Origin: Salinithrix halophila
Lineage (GTDB): Bacteria > Bacillota > Bacilli > Thermoactinomycetales > DSM-45169
Reading direction: 5' to 3'
DNA: 64,000 nucleotides
Assembly: GCF_042650125.1 (NCBI RefSeq)
Contig: NZ_JBHSAP010000007.1
Span: 620,001 to 684,000, forward strand
Positions 55,930-64,000 of the stretch are shown piece by piece. The position numbers and the translations under genes are program-made. The stretch's first letter is position 1, and every line of letters starts with the position of its first letter. Under the pieces are notes generated by a model that searched no databases, was not told the origin of the DNA, and was given only the letters and a program-made list of their open reading frames with translations.

Positions 55930-56718
55930 TCAAGCCTGTTGGCCGACGGTTTCGTCTTCGATGCCCAGTTCTTCTTTAATCCAGTCATACCCTTCAGACT
56001 CCAAGCGTTCAGCCAGTTCAGGACCACCAGATTTAACGATGCGCCCCTGCATAGCGACATGGACAAAGTCCGGTTTTACATAGTTCAACAGACGTTGATA
56101 GTGGGTGATAATGAGAAATCCGGTGTTCGGATTACGAAGGTTGTTCACCCCATCAGCAACCACTTTCAGGGCGTCGATATCTAACCCAGAGTCGATTTCA
56201 TCCAGAATAGCAATACGAGGTTCCAACATCATGAGCTGCAGAATTTCGTTCCGTTTTTTCTCCCCACCGGAAAACCCTTCATTCAGATAGCGGTTGGCAA
56301 AGGATTCATCCATGTTCAACTGGTCCATCTTTTTGTCCAGCTGCTTGATAAATTTCATGATAGAGATTTCGTTTCCCTCGCCGCGCTTGGCGTTGACGGC
56401 ACTGCGAAGAAAGTCGGAGTTGGTCACCCCGTTGATCTCAGAGGGATATTGCATACCTAGGAAAATACCTTTTCGTGCCCGTTCGTCCACTTCCATCTCC
56501 AGCACGTCTTCCCCATCCAGGGTGACGTCCCCCTGGGTTACCTCATAGCGGGGATGGCCCATCAAAGCTTGAGCCAGGGTAGATTTACCCGTCCCGTTGG
56601 GCCCCATGATGGCATGAATTTCGCCGCCTTTCACTTCCAGGTTTACCCCTTTGAGGATCTCTTTCTCCTCGATGGCCACGTGAAGATCTTTTATGGTCAG
56701 CTTGGGAGCCGTCGACAT
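55930..56718 (-). CDS. sufC: Fe-S cluster assembly ATPase SufC
   Basis: SufC is the ABC-type ATPase that drives SufB-SufD conformational change. The 262-residue protein has Walker A GPNGTGKST (39-47), the signature FSGGEKKRNEI, Walker B RIAILDEIDSGLD and the H-loop ITHYQR. The ATG at 56718 has AGGAATG upstream. It is the first gene of the suf operon; a Fur-like pair of half-sites lies at 56844-56863. Confidence 0.96.
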   Translation of the reverse strand: MSTAPKLTIKDLHVAIEEKEILKGVNLEVKGGEIHAIMGPNGTGKSTLAQALMGHPRYEVTQGDVTLDGEDVLEMEVDERARKGIFLGMQYPSEINGVTNSDFLRSAVNAKRGEGNEISIMKFIKQLDKKMDQLNMDESFANRYLNEGFSGGEKKRNEILQLMMLEPRIAILDEIDSGLDIDALKVVADGVNNLRNPNTGFLIITHYQRLLNYVKPDFVHVAMQGRIVKSGGPELAERLESEGYDWIKEELGIEDETVGQQA

Positions 56719-56989
56719 CTTTACATTCCTCCATATTCTCTTCACCTTCATACTCAAACGGAAAATCTTTTACCGTTTGCAGGTGGAAATGGTTATGTTA
56801 CGATAAGGCTCGATACAGGTGAACCGCCGGATGATTTTTAGACTGATTATCACCTGATTCTCATTCCATTCTATATCAAGGAACTACAGGATTCAAGGCA
56901 TCCGCGCTTTTGATATATTTTATGTATACACGGAGTCCCAGTCGCCGAAAACAGGCGGCAAACTTGAAATGGAGGAGGTCTTCGCGCTC

Positions 56990-57514
56990 ATGCGTCTGAA
57001 AGGGAAAAAAGTGGTTTGTTTCGTCGATGCCGAATTTGAAGACCTGGAGTTGTGGTACCCGGTCATCCGCCTGCGAGAAGAAGGAGCGGAGGTACACCTC
57101 GCCGCTCCGGAAGCGGGGAAGGCATACCATGGGAAATACGGTGTCCCTGCAGTGGCAGATAAAGCCTACGCCGAGTTATCCGCCGACGATTACGACGGTG
57201 TCCTCGTTCCCGGAGGATGGGCTCCAGATAAGATCCGGCGCTATCCCGAGGTATTAGACATCCTCCGTCAAGCCGACACGGACCAAAAACCCATCGGTCA
57301 GATTTGCCACGCGGGTTGGGTGTTGGTCTCCGCCGGGATCCTGAAGGGGAAGAAAGTAACCTCTACCCCAGGAATCAAAGACGATATGACCAATGCCGGA
57401 GCCACTTGGGTGGATGAACCGGTAGTTGTCGACGGCCATCTCGTCTCCAGTCGCCGCCCGCCGGACCTAGCTCCTTATGCCCGTGCCTTCGCCGATAAAC
57501 TGGCCGGCGAATGA
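56990..57514 (+). CDS. DJ-1/PfpI family protein (type 1 glutamine amidotransferase-like)
   Basis: The 174-residue protein has the PfpI nucleophile elbow GQICHAGWVL with Cys106, the acidic FVDAEFEDLELWYPV and TSTPGIKDDMTNAGATWVDE. Relatives are described as YfkM/YraA-type general stress proteins, deglycases or peptidases; which reaction applies is debated. The start MRLKGKKVV is preceded by GGAGGAGG about 11 nt upstream; an ATG seven codons earlier is possible. It overlaps the next gene by 4 nt. Confidence 0.87.
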   Translation: MRLKGKKVVCFVDAEFEDLELWYPVIRLREEGAEVHLAAPEAGKAYHGKYGVPAVADKAYAELSADDYDGVLVPGGWAPDKIRRYPEVLDILRQADTDQKPIGQICHAGWVLVSAGILKGKKVTSTPGIKDDMTNAGATWVDEPVVVDGHLVSSRRPPDLAPYARAFADKLAGE

Positions 57515-57702
57515 AACCGATCCGGTGCATCGAGTGCTACAAGCAACGTCCGGGGGGACGATGTAATTTCTGCCCCCTGCACCGGAAAAATCGGCACCTA
57601 TACAAACCAATCGACGGAGGTTGGTTTGTACGGAAAGAGGAGTCAACCGGCCCTGCTTCCGAATCCTCTTCCGCCGATGCTGATACGGATTCCTCCGTAT
57701 AA
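57511..57702 (+). CDS. Small Cys-rich, probably zinc-binding protein
   Basis: A 63-residue protein overlapping the DJ-1 gene by 4 nt. Its first half has two Cys pairs, CIECYKQ and CNFC, in a basic context (RPGGRCNFCPLHRKNRHLYK), which look like a treble-clef or rubredoxin-like zinc site. The second half is Ser/Asp/Glu-rich and probably disordered. Cotranscription with the DJ-1 gene suggests a common stress role, but that is inference. Confidence 0.65.
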   Translation: MKPIRCIECYKQRPGGRCNFCPLHRKNRHLYKPIDGGWFVRKEESTGPASESSSADADTDSSV

Positions 57703-57703
57703 C

Positions 57704-57727
57704 CGCCCTTTTTAGGGCGGTTTTTCT
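57704..57727 (+). terminator. Intrinsic terminator after the Cys-rich gene
   Basis: CCGCCC/GGGCGG close a short loop and are followed by TTTTT, immediately after the stop codon. Confidence 0.9.
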
Positions 57728-57817
57728 AATGGAACCACTGGCTCATCTTCTGTTACTATCACCTAGAAACAGGATGGATACTCGAAATGAGACGGATTTA
57801 CTGAATTCCCGTCGGAT

Positions 57818-57845
57818 AAAAAAACAGCACCGAAGACTTCGGTGC
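57818..57845 (-). terminator. Intrinsic terminator of the YitT-family gene
   Basis: On the minus strand GCACCGAA/TTCGGTGC close a 3-nt loop and are followed by TG and seven T. Confidence 0.88.
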
Positions 57846-57874
57846 CAATAGAATCTGTCTCGTATCCTTTTTCC

Positions 57875-58762
57875 CTAGTGAATATTTCGTTTCTTAAAGC
57901 GCCCGCCTTTTACCTCATTTAGATTACCTACAGCCAGAAACGCCTCATCATCGATATCCTCCACGATGGATTTCAGTTTCGCCTCTTCCAAACGGGTGAC
58001 AACGCAGAAAATGACTTTTTTGTCATCTCCCGTATAAGCCCCTTCTCCTCTTAAGTAGGTTACCCCGCGACCGAGTCTGTGCAAAATCGCATCTCCGATT
58101 TCTTCGTACTGGTCGCTGATGATCCAGGCCGATTTCGTTTCATCAAACCCTTCCATCGTTGTATCAATCGTTTTAAAGGCGATAAAATAGGCGATCAATG
58201 AATACATCGCCCGATCCCAGCCAAAAACGAAACCGGCGCTGCCCAGGATGAAGATATTGAACACCATGACGGTCTGGCCAACAGAAAAGGGTAGCTGCTT
58301 ATTGAAAAGGATAGCCAGAATTTCCGTTCCATCTAGCGATCCGCCATATCGGATAACCAGTCCAACACCGATCCCCAGAACGATTCCACCAAAAACCGAA
58401 GCCAAGAGCGGATCATCTGTTACCGGTTCTACCGAATGGAGAAGCTCCGTTCCCACAGACATGACAACCACGCCGAATAACGTGGAGAGGGCAAAGGTCT
58501 TACCGATTTGTTGGTAACCGACGAAAAAAAAGGGCAAGTTGAGGAAAAAGAGCAACACACCCAGGGGGATTCCAGCCAGATAGGAGAGAATAATGGAGAT
58601 TCCCACCACTCCGCCGTCAATAACATTGTTGGGTACCAGGAACAATTCCAGCCCGACAGCAACCAATCCCGCGCCGATCAAGATAAGGATGCCCCGCTTC
58701 AAGATCTTAGGGATACTCAATTTTTTATGTTGCTTTTTTCTCTCCATCGCTTCTACTTCCAA
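57875..58762 (-). CDS. YitT family membrane protein
   Basis: The 295-residue protein has five to six hydrophobic segments with the family motif LFLVPNNVIDGGVVGISIIL and GGIVLGIGVGLVIRYGGSLD, GTEILAI, then a C-terminal DUF2179 domain (ETKSAWIISDQYEEIGDAIL, RGVTYLRGEGAYTG). YitT proteins are common in Bacillales; function is not established. The TTG start has GAGGTG upstream. Confidence 0.92.
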   Translation of the reverse strand: MEVEAMERKKQHKKLSIPKILKRGILILIGAGLVAVGLELFLVPNNVIDGGVVGISIILSYLAGIPLGVLLFFLNLPFFFVGYQQIGKTFALSTLFGVVVMSVGTELLHSVEPVTDDPLLASVFGGIVLGIGVGLVIRYGGSLDGTEILAILFNKQLPFSVGQTVMVFNIFILGSAGFVFGWDRAMYSLIAYFIAFKTIDTTMEGFDETKSAWIISDQYEEIGDAILHRLGRGVTYLRGEGAYTGDDKKVIFCVVTRLEEAKLKSIVEDIDDEAFLAVGNLNEVKGGRFKKRNIH

Positions 58763-58949
58763 GCTGACACCTCACCTCAGGATAAAAAACGCTTTCTTTT
58801 ATTGTACCAAAAAAACGGACCTCATCAGGTTTTTCATCGATCACGCCGTCATCCGACGGAAATTATGGGCCCCTTTGGCCGGCGGTAAACGAAATGAGAA
58901 ACACTACCGAAACCAAGACGTGATATCATCGTGATAGGAGGGAATACAG

Positions 58950-59480
58950 GTGACACGGTTTTATCTGGTTAGACACGGAGAACCCTACTGGGCCTTGACG
59001 GAGGAGCGAAAGCTAGTCGGCGTCCAACGCGATCTAGTTCCCTTATCCGAGAAAGGAGAACGAGAAGCGGAATTGGCCGCGAGGGACCCTCGTTTCGCGG
59101 AAGTGGAGTTAATTCTTACTTCTCCATACACCCGGGCCATTCAGACAGCAGCGATCATCAGCCGCCGACGAGATTTACCGATTACCGTCGAGTACGACTT
59201 GCATGAATGGGTGCCGGATCGATCCCTTTCCTACGATTCCTTCGAAAAACTGAAGGAGCTACGAGACGATTTTTACCGTCACCAAGGCTCCTATCCCAAT
59301 GGGGAAGAGCGCCCCTGGGAAACGATGGAAAACGTAACCCAAAGGGCCCAGAGTGTCATCGACCGCTACCGGATTCATTCAAAGGTGATCATCGTCTGTC
59401 ACGGTATGGTGATCCGGGCTCTCACTGGAGGGAACCGGGATGTCGATCACTGCGCGGTGGTGGAATGGGATCTCCCTTAA
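58950..59480 (+). CDS. Histidine phosphatase family protein
   Basis: The 176-residue protein starts with the phosphohistidine signature LVRHGEPYW and has LILTSPYTRAIQTAAII and IIVCHGMVIRALTG, the other conserved parts of the phosphoglycerate-mutase fold. It probably acts on a small phosphoester of unknown identity. The GTG start has GGAGGGAATACAG upstream. It stands alone and is not linked to glycolytic or cobalamin genes. Confidence 0.87.
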   Translation: MTRFYLVRHGEPYWALTEERKLVGVQRDLVPLSEKGEREAELAARDPRFAEVELILTSPYTRAIQTAAIISRRRDLPITVEYDLHEWVPDRSLSYDSFEKLKELRDDFYRHQGSYPNGEERPWETMENVTQRAQSVIDRYRIHSKVIIVCHGMVIRALTGGNRDVDHCAVVEWDLP

Positions 59481-59489
59481 CGTATCAAG

Positions 59490-59923
59490 AGCGCGGTTCC
59501 CACGCTCTTGATGTGCTTTCGGTAAACCTCATGGGGTGCTTCTTATGGAGCATGTTATCATTTTCCATAGGACAAACGTCTAAATTTATATTATACTTAA
59601 TTTTTAGGAAATGCAGCGAGCATCCTTCCTTTTAAGGAGGTTGATAGCAAGCGTTCTTGTCCCAACATGTACCGTATTGAAAAATGATGCTCGTGGAGAA
59701 GATTCGATGAAGCGAGAAACCCTACCATTACAGCGGAGAGGCAGTTTACATAGGATGTCCCTTCTGTTTGCAATGGAAATCATGTCTATCTGATGGATCT
59801 CACCCGAAGGGAAATGAACTCGGCTGCTAACTGCTGCCGAGCGAGAGGTAGGGAAGCCCAACAGATGAGCCAGATTGGGCAAGAGAAGGGATGATCCTGA
59901 CATCCATGATGGAGGTGATCCCA
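59490..59923 (+). promoter_or_regulatory. Long structured leader upstream of the APC permease
   Basis: After a hairpin at 59490-59512 (CAAGAGCG/CGCTCTTG), the region 59611-59923 holds several pairings: CGAGCATC (59617-59624) with GATGCTCG (59685-59692), CTCGGC/GCCGAG (59819-59841), GCCCAA/TTGGGC (about 59856-59880) and GGGAT/ATCCC around the ribosome site. This suggests a structured 5' leader, possibly a translational switch. It does not match the TPP, cobalamin, lysine, T-box or c-di-AMP consensus features I know. Confidence 0.4.
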
Positions 59924-61351
59924 ATGGAAGTTCAAAAAACCGAGCGCGGATTGTTCCGCAAAAAAAACATCGCTTATATCATCCTCGCAGCGGAGCAAGG
60001 ACCCTCATTGAAAAAGGAGTTGAATACCTGGGATCTGACGATGTTGGGGATTGGAGCCATCATCGGTACAGGGATTTTCGTTCTCACAGGGGTCGGTGCT
60101 ACTACCGCCGGCCCAGGAATGATGCTTTCCTTCATTCTAGCGGGGGTAGCTTGTGCTTTGGCGGCATTTGCCTATGCGGAATTTTCTTCCACCGTTCCGG
60201 TGTCGGGTTCCGTCTATACATACAGCTACGCCACTCTAGGGGAAATGTTTGCTTGGATCATTGGTTGGGACCTAATGCTCGAATATTTACTGTCAGTCAG
60301 TACCGTTGCCGCAGGATGGTCAGGCTATTTTCAATCTCTTCTCAAAGGATTCGGTATGGAACTGCCTCGAGAGATGACAGCAGCTCCGGGTTCCATACCA
60401 GGAGTAACGACGTACTACAATTTACCGGCCTTTATCATCGTCATGGCCCTTACTTATCTTTTATCCATCGGTATTAAAGAATTGAAGCGGTTCAACAATG
60501 TCATGGTCATCATCAAAGTAGCGGTCATTCTCCTTTTTATCATTGTCGGCTTCAGCTACGTCAAACCGGACAACTGGACCCCCTTTCTCCCTTATGGATT
60601 CTCGGGTGTTTTTCAGGGGGCAGCCCTTGTCTTCTTCGCTTATATCGGTTTTGATGCCGTCGCATCCGCAGCGGAAGAAGTGCGGAACCCCACGCGGGAC
60701 CTACCAAAGGGGATCTTTTTCTCCCTGGGAATCTGTATGCTCCTCTACGTCGTGATGGCGGCCTTCCTTGTCGGGATCGTGCCCTTTTCACAGTTCTCCG
60801 GCCATGAAAACAGCCCGGTTGCCTACGCGCTCCAGGTAGCTGGACAAGACTGGCTGGTCGGCATCGTCAGCTTAGGGGCCCTCCTCGGGATGACCACCGT
60901 CATGCTGGTCATGTTGTATGGACAGACACGGATTATCTTCGCCATGTCCCGTGACGGTCTATTACCCAAATTCTTTTCCCATATTCACGAAGATTACCGG
61001 ACTCCCTACGAGACCACCTGGATCATCGGCCTCGCTGCCGGCCTTTTAGGTGCTTTTGTTCCGCTTCACCAACTGGCCGAATTGGTCAATTTGGGCACAC
61101 TGACTGCCTTTGCTCTCATCTCGGTCGCGGTTATTATTCTACGCAGGACCCGCCCCGATTTGAATCGAACATTCCGCTGCCCAGGCGTCCCGTTTCTACC
61201 GATCTTAGCCATTTTAGTCTGCTTGTTCCTTATGTTCCAATTGTCCATGATGACTTGGATCCGTTTTGGCGTGTGGCTTTTAGCAGGGATGATCGTCTAC
61301 TTCTTGTACTCTAGGAAGCATTCCCATTTGAACCAATTCCACGACCAATAA
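59924..61351 (+). CDS. APC family amino acid permease
   Basis: The 475-residue membrane protein has about twelve to fourteen hydrophobic segments and the APC signature GIGAIIGTGIFVLTGVGATT, AFAYAEFSSTVPVSGSVYTY and FFAYIGFDAVASAAEEVRNP, which place it with the cationic/branched-chain amino acid permeases (YfnA/BcaP-like). The start at 59924 has GGAGGTG 6-7 nt upstream. The substrate is not readable from the sequence. The leader upstream is unusually long and structured. Confidence 0.9.
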   Translation: MEVQKTERGLFRKKNIAYIILAAEQGPSLKKELNTWDLTMLGIGAIIGTGIFVLTGVGATTAGPGMMLSFILAGVACALAAFAYAEFSSTVPVSGSVYTYSYATLGEMFAWIIGWDLMLEYLLSVSTVAAGWSGYFQSLLKGFGMELPREMTAAPGSIPGVTTYYNLPAFIIVMALTYLLSIGIKELKRFNNVMVIIKVAVILLFIIVGFSYVKPDNWTPFLPYGFSGVFQGAALVFFAYIGFDAVASAAEEVRNPTRDLPKGIFFSLGICMLLYVVMAAFLVGIVPFSQFSGHENSPVAYALQVAGQDWLVGIVSLGALLGMTTVMLVMLYGQTRIIFAMSRDGLLPKFFSHIHEDYRTPYETTWIIGLAAGLLGAFVPLHQLAELVNLGTLTAFALISVAVIILRRTRPDLNRTFRCPGVPFLPILAILVCLFLMFQLSMMTWIRFGVWLLAGMIVYFLYSRKHSHLNQFHDQ

Positions 61352-61370
61352 TCCACACTCCTAAATACCC

Positions 61371-61409
61371 AACCCCGCGCCTGGTAATTTGCCGAGCGCG
61401 GGGTTGTTT
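61371..61409 (+). terminator. Intrinsic terminator of the APC permease gene
   Basis: AACCCCGCGC/GCGCGGGGTT close a 15-nt loop and are followed by GTTT. Confidence 0.85.
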
Positions 61410-61446
61410 ACGTATGGGCCAAATTCCGTAGCGATAGGCCCCAGTC

Positions 61447-63243
61447 TTACTTTGTCAATTCCAAGAAGCGATCGATATCACGATGAACCCGATCAATGGC
61501 TCCCTGCCAGAAACCAGGGCGAGTTAGATCGACACCCAGGTGTTTGTAGGCGAGATCTTCCACGGTCATCCGACCGGTGTCACGGAGAAGATCGACATAT
61601 TTCTTCGCAAAGGCAGGACCTTCCTCCATAGCGCGGCTATAGAGGCCGGTACTGAACAGATAACCAAAGGTGTAGGGAAAATTGTAAAAAGGGACCCCCG
61701 TGATGTAAAAATGGAGTTTAGCCGCCCAGAACCAAGGGTGGTACTCTGATAAAGAGTCTTTAAACGCCTCTTTTTCTGCTTGAACCATCAATTCTTTCAA
61801 GCGCTCCCCGGAGACCAGTCCCTGGGAGCGTTCTTCATAGAAACGCGTCTCAAACAGAAAGCGGGCGTGGATGTCCATAAAGAAGGCAACAGAACGCTGG
61901 ATTTTATCCTCTAACAAAGCAATTTGCTGTTCTTTGCTCTTCGCCGAACGGATCGATGCATCCGACACGATCGATTCTGCGAAGGTAGAGGCTGTTTCAG
62001 CCACGTTCATGGAATACCGTTGCACCAACTGGGGTAGATCGTTCATCACATGCTGGTGGTACGCGTGCCCCAACTCGTGGGCCAAAGTGCTGATGTTGGA
62101 GGCTGTCCCGGCAAACGTCATAAAGATCCGCGACTGACCGCTATCGGCAAAATTGGTGCAAAAACCGCCGGGCCGCTTGCCAGGCCGGTCTTCCGCCTCA
62201 ATCCACCGCTCCCGGAAAGCCTGTTCAGCGAAGCGAGCCATTTCGGGATCAAAATGAGCGAACTGCTCCAGGATGAAGGAGGCTGCCTCGTCATAACCAA
62301 CCGAACTCTCTTCTTTTGCAACAGGAGCGTATAGATCATACCAAGCTAACTTTTCCACGCCTAGGAGGGTTGCCTTCCGTTCGAAGAAACGAAGGATTTT
62401 TCCTTTATTGCGGTCAATCACGTCCCACATCGTGGATAAGGTCGCACTGGACATTCGGTTGACGTCCAGCGGTTCCTTCAAAATCGAGTCCCACTCCCGA
62501 TGACGGTACAATTGAAGACGAAAACCGCCCAAATGATTCAGCGTGGAGGCCAGCAGGTCCTCCTCCTTCTCCCAGGCTTCGTTTAATCTATGGAAAACGG
62601 CTTTGCGAACCTTTCGATCGGGGCTGGACATTTTGTTGGAGGCCTGCCCGATGGAGAGTTGCTTGGTTTGTCCTTCTTCATCATAGGGAATTCGCATACG
62701 ACCGACAATCGAATTATAAAGATCCCCCCAAGCATGGTATCCATCCACGGCCAGATCCCCCGCCAAGCTCTCGGCATCCGCTGGCAGCCTCTCTGCTGCT
62801 CGTCTGCGCCTTTCTTCCAGGGGAAATGCGATAGGCGAAAAGCGGGACCCTTCCAGCAAGGAGTTCCACACAGGGGTCGGCATCTCTAGGAAAAGCTGGT
62901 CCAGCCGAGTCAACGAAGCGTTAAACGCAGCGCCGATCTGGGATAGACGCCCACGGAGCAACTTCGCCTTCTCATCCTTCACATCCTGGGACACAAGACA
63001 AACCACAAAAGCCCCCGCTTGACTCAGACGGCGGGAAAGACCCTGAACGGTTTCCAGCACACCGTACCAAACATCTGAATCTTGCGAGGGTTTTTTCTGT
63101 AGTTGGCGAATCCGGGCATCAAAATCCGTCGTATCCCTCTCTAGTTCCTCGAGGTATTCCCGAAACTGGGGAGAAGAGCTCCCGCCAGGGAAAAAAACAT
63201 CGAGATCCCATTTCTGACTGTATTTTTCTTTTTTCGAAGACAT
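61447..63243 (-). CDS. pepF: M3 family oligoendopeptidase (PepF-like)
   Basis: This cytosolic zinc peptidase cleaves short peptides. The 598-residue protein has the M3 motif HELGHAYHQH with zinc site HELGH at 389-393, preceded by FMTFAGTASNISTLAHE, and the C-terminal FYNFPYTFGYLFSTGLY, both typical of PepF. Length matches the family. The ATG has GAGGCT upstream. It stands alone. Confidence 0.94.
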   Translation of the reverse strand: MSSKKEKYSQKWDLDVFFPGGSSSPQFREYLEELERDTTDFDARIRQLQKKPSQDSDVWYGVLETVQGLSRRLSQAGAFVVCLVSQDVKDEKAKLLRGRLSQIGAAFNASLTRLDQLFLEMPTPVWNSLLEGSRFSPIAFPLEERRRRAAERLPADAESLAGDLAVDGYHAWGDLYNSIVGRMRIPYDEEGQTKQLSIGQASNKMSSPDRKVRKAVFHRLNEAWEKEEDLLASTLNHLGGFRLQLYRHREWDSILKEPLDVNRMSSATLSTMWDVIDRNKGKILRFFERKATLLGVEKLAWYDLYAPVAKEESSVGYDEAASFILEQFAHFDPEMARFAEQAFRERWIEAEDRPGKRPGGFCTNFADSGQSRIFMTFAGTASNISTLAHELGHAYHQHVMNDLPQLVQRYSMNVAETASTFAESIVSDASIRSAKSKEQQIALLEDKIQRSVAFFMDIHARFLFETRFYEERSQGLVSGERLKELMVQAEKEAFKDSLSEYHPWFWAAKLHFYITGVPFYNFPYTFGYLFSTGLYSRAMEEGPAFAKKYVDLLRDTGRMTVEDLAYKHLGVDLTRPGFWQGAIDRVHRDIDRFLELTK

Positions 63244-63337
63244 AGCCTCACCTTTCTTTTATCTCTTTTTATCTACCCTGATTATACCATCTTATCGCTG
63301 GACACAAACTTTATGAAGTCTCTCGATGCAGAAAATA

Positions 63338-63372
63338 AAAAACCGGTGGAATTACCCACCCGGTTTTTTCCG
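63338..63372 (-). terminator. Intrinsic terminator of the small gene at 63390
   Basis: On the minus strand AAAACCGGGTGG and CCACCGGTTTT form a stem with one bulge, followed by TTATTTT. Confidence 0.8.
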
Positions 63373-63389
63373 TTCATGATCGGTATCTA

Positions 63390-63521
63390 TTATTCGGCTC
63401 CAGCTTCAGAAGCCAGTTGTTTCGCTTTCCGATAATCTTCTTCCCGAGCCTCTTCCACCTGAACTTGCTTGTCGATGCTTCGTTCATATTCGGAATAGGT
63501 GATGTTATGGGAAGCTACCAT
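63390..63521 (-). CDS. Small protein of unknown function, start uncertain
   Basis: From the ATG at 63521 the frame gives 43 residues (MVASHNITYSEYERSIDKQV, then a Glu/Arg/Lys-rich helix ending SEAGAE). There is no ribosome site before this ATG. The frame stays open for another 15 or so codons, and AAAGGAG occurs at about 63571-63577 with no ATG, GTG or TTG at the right distance in frame; an ATC is the best placed codon. Either a rare start is used or the start is lost. A terminator follows. Confidence 0.4.
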   Translation of the reverse strand: MVASHNITYSEYERSIDKQVQVEEAREEDYRKAKQLASEAGAE

Positions 63522-63594
63522 AGCCCGTTCAATAGTTGCCGACGTCTTTTGATTACTGATAAAAGAATCGCTCCTTTAAATTAGTCACTGAAAA

Positions 63595-63610
63595 TGGTAA
63601 CGCGTTTCCA
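63595..63610. promoter_or_regulatory. Near-perfect palindrome, possible operator
   Basis: TGGTAACGCGTTTCCA pairs with its complement at 14 of 16 positions and lies upstream of the small gene at 63390. It has the AACGCGTT core of LacI/CcpA-type operators but does not meet the full cre consensus. Confidence 0.35.
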
Positions 63611-63767
63611 GTGAATGTTCAAACCTCAGATGGCACGCTGAGACGACGTCAGCACCTGTGATGGAGGCTGAGCGCTGTATACGTCCCCAAAATGGTCCAT
63701 CTCCATCAGGCTCAAGCAAAGAATCCACCTTGGGAACAGACCCGAACAACAATAGACAGAGCCTGCT

Positions 63768-64000
63768 TCAGTGTTGCAACTCCTGGCCGTAACCCGGATT
63801 CTCGGCTTCTACCCCGCCCTGAAATCCGATCAAAGCATCCTGAAGAAGGGTGACAGACTGAGACATGGGAAGACCACTGCCAAAAGCCCCAGCTACCGCG
63901 GCCGCCTCCAGAACCTGCCGGTCGGATGCCCCCTGATCGATCGCCCCTTTTGCATGAAAAATGATGCAATACTCATCATTGGCCATCAGTCCCAGGGCCA
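63768..64000 (-). CDS. Carboxymuconolactone decarboxylase family protein, C-terminal part
   Basis: The gene enters the window from the right edge; only the last 76 or so codons are visible. The sequence ALGLMANDEYCIIFHAKGAI, then ASDRQVLEAAAVAGAFGSG, fits the AhpD/CMD family, where the pair is normally C-x-x-C; here the first Cys of that pair is replaced (NDEYC). The start lies outside the window. The precise function, AhpD-like peroxidase partner or other, is open. Confidence 0.75.
   Translation of the reverse strand, partial: ALGLMANDEYCIIFHAKGAIDQGASDRQVLEAAAVAGAFGSGLPMSQSVTLLQDALIGFQGGVEAENPGYGQELQH

Noticed and set aside
59611..59793. 60-codon frame in the leader of the APC permease
   Set aside because: No good ribosome site, composition unlike a protein, and the sequence is better explained by RNA stems such as CGAGCATC/GATGCTCG.
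59611..59923. c-di-AMP (ydaO), lysine or T-box riboswitch
   Set aside because: The consensus blocks I know for these classes (for example the T-box GGTGGNACC) are not present, so no class was assigned.
1..64000. CRISPR arrays, tRNA or rRNA genes, prophage structural genes
   Set aside because: No regularly spaced direct repeats, no tRNA T-loop (GGTTCGAATCC-type) clusters, no conserved rRNA segments and no phage structural proteins were seen.

Overview
The window looks like chromosome of a Gram-positive, endospore-former-type bacterium of the order Bacillales, with GC visibly above that of Bacillus subtilis. Support comes from the yunC-yunD-yunE gene order, a sufCDSUB operon, the N-acetyl-diaminopimelate lysine pathway (dapH, dapL), YitT, GrpB, PepF, TPP and cobalamin riboswitches, lipoboxes and strong GGAGG ribosome sites. 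A member of the Thermoactinomycetaceae is my best guess, but this is inference. The window is broken by one run of N (32387-32460).

Layout. 1-3433: an edge fragment, then a TPP-riboswitch-controlled thiamine-precursor uptake operon (MTH1187-type protein, ThiX, ThiY, ThiZ, minus strand). 3519-9732: rluD-type pseudouridine synthase, small genes, the yunC/yunD/yunE set and a CBS-domain protein. 9841-16100: an accessory stretch with lower GC, small genes and pseudogenes. It holds a LysE-family exporter with a Fur-like site in its promoter, a nucleotidyltransferase/XRE pair resembling a toxin-antitoxin module, and an RRNPP-type quorum-sensing cassette: an XRE-TPR regulator with an overlapping 45-residue propeptide gene, followed by a second, decayed copy that keeps only the regulator tail and an intact second propeptide gene. 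An AT-rich 53-aa membrane protein and a frameshifted AbrB-type gene follow. 16161-20777: DUF72, a JAMM metallopeptidase with nicotinate phosphoribosyltransferase, a two-domain sulfurtransferase and a DUF3817 protein. 20834-28374: a tightly coupled cobalamin assembly and salvage operon (cobD, cobU, cobS, cobC, cobQ, cbiZ, cbiB) behind a cobalamin riboswitch, with cobT upstream.

28739-34133: GNAT, GrpB, a MocR-type regulator divergent from a LysE/ArgO exporter, an IS200/IS605-like right-end remnant at the assembly gap, a lipoprotein and two small proteins. 34415-42857: BrnQ, the glyoxylate shunt (aceB-aceA), an orphan OppA and a DUF485/ActP acetate-type symporter pair, which together suggest growth on acetate, amino acids and peptides. 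43325-46490: lysine/diaminopimelate operon (dapH, a class-III aminotransferase, dapL). 46541-49043: feoA-feoB plus a Cys-rich Feo partner behind a perfect Fur box. 49206-51359: lysoplasmalogenase-like protein and a secreted DUF2690-like/zincin fusion. 51517-56718: sufC-sufD-sufS-sufU-sufB. 56990-64000: DJ-1/PfpI protein, YitT, a histidine phosphatase, an APC amino acid permease with a long structured leader, PepF and a carboxymuconolactone-decarboxylase-like fragment at the right edge.

The most promising under-described items are the duplicated regulator/propeptide cassette (13286-15125), the NTase/XRE pair (11921-12883), the structured leader of the APC permease, the inverted-repeat element upstream of cobT, and the DUF2690-like/metallopeptidase fusion.
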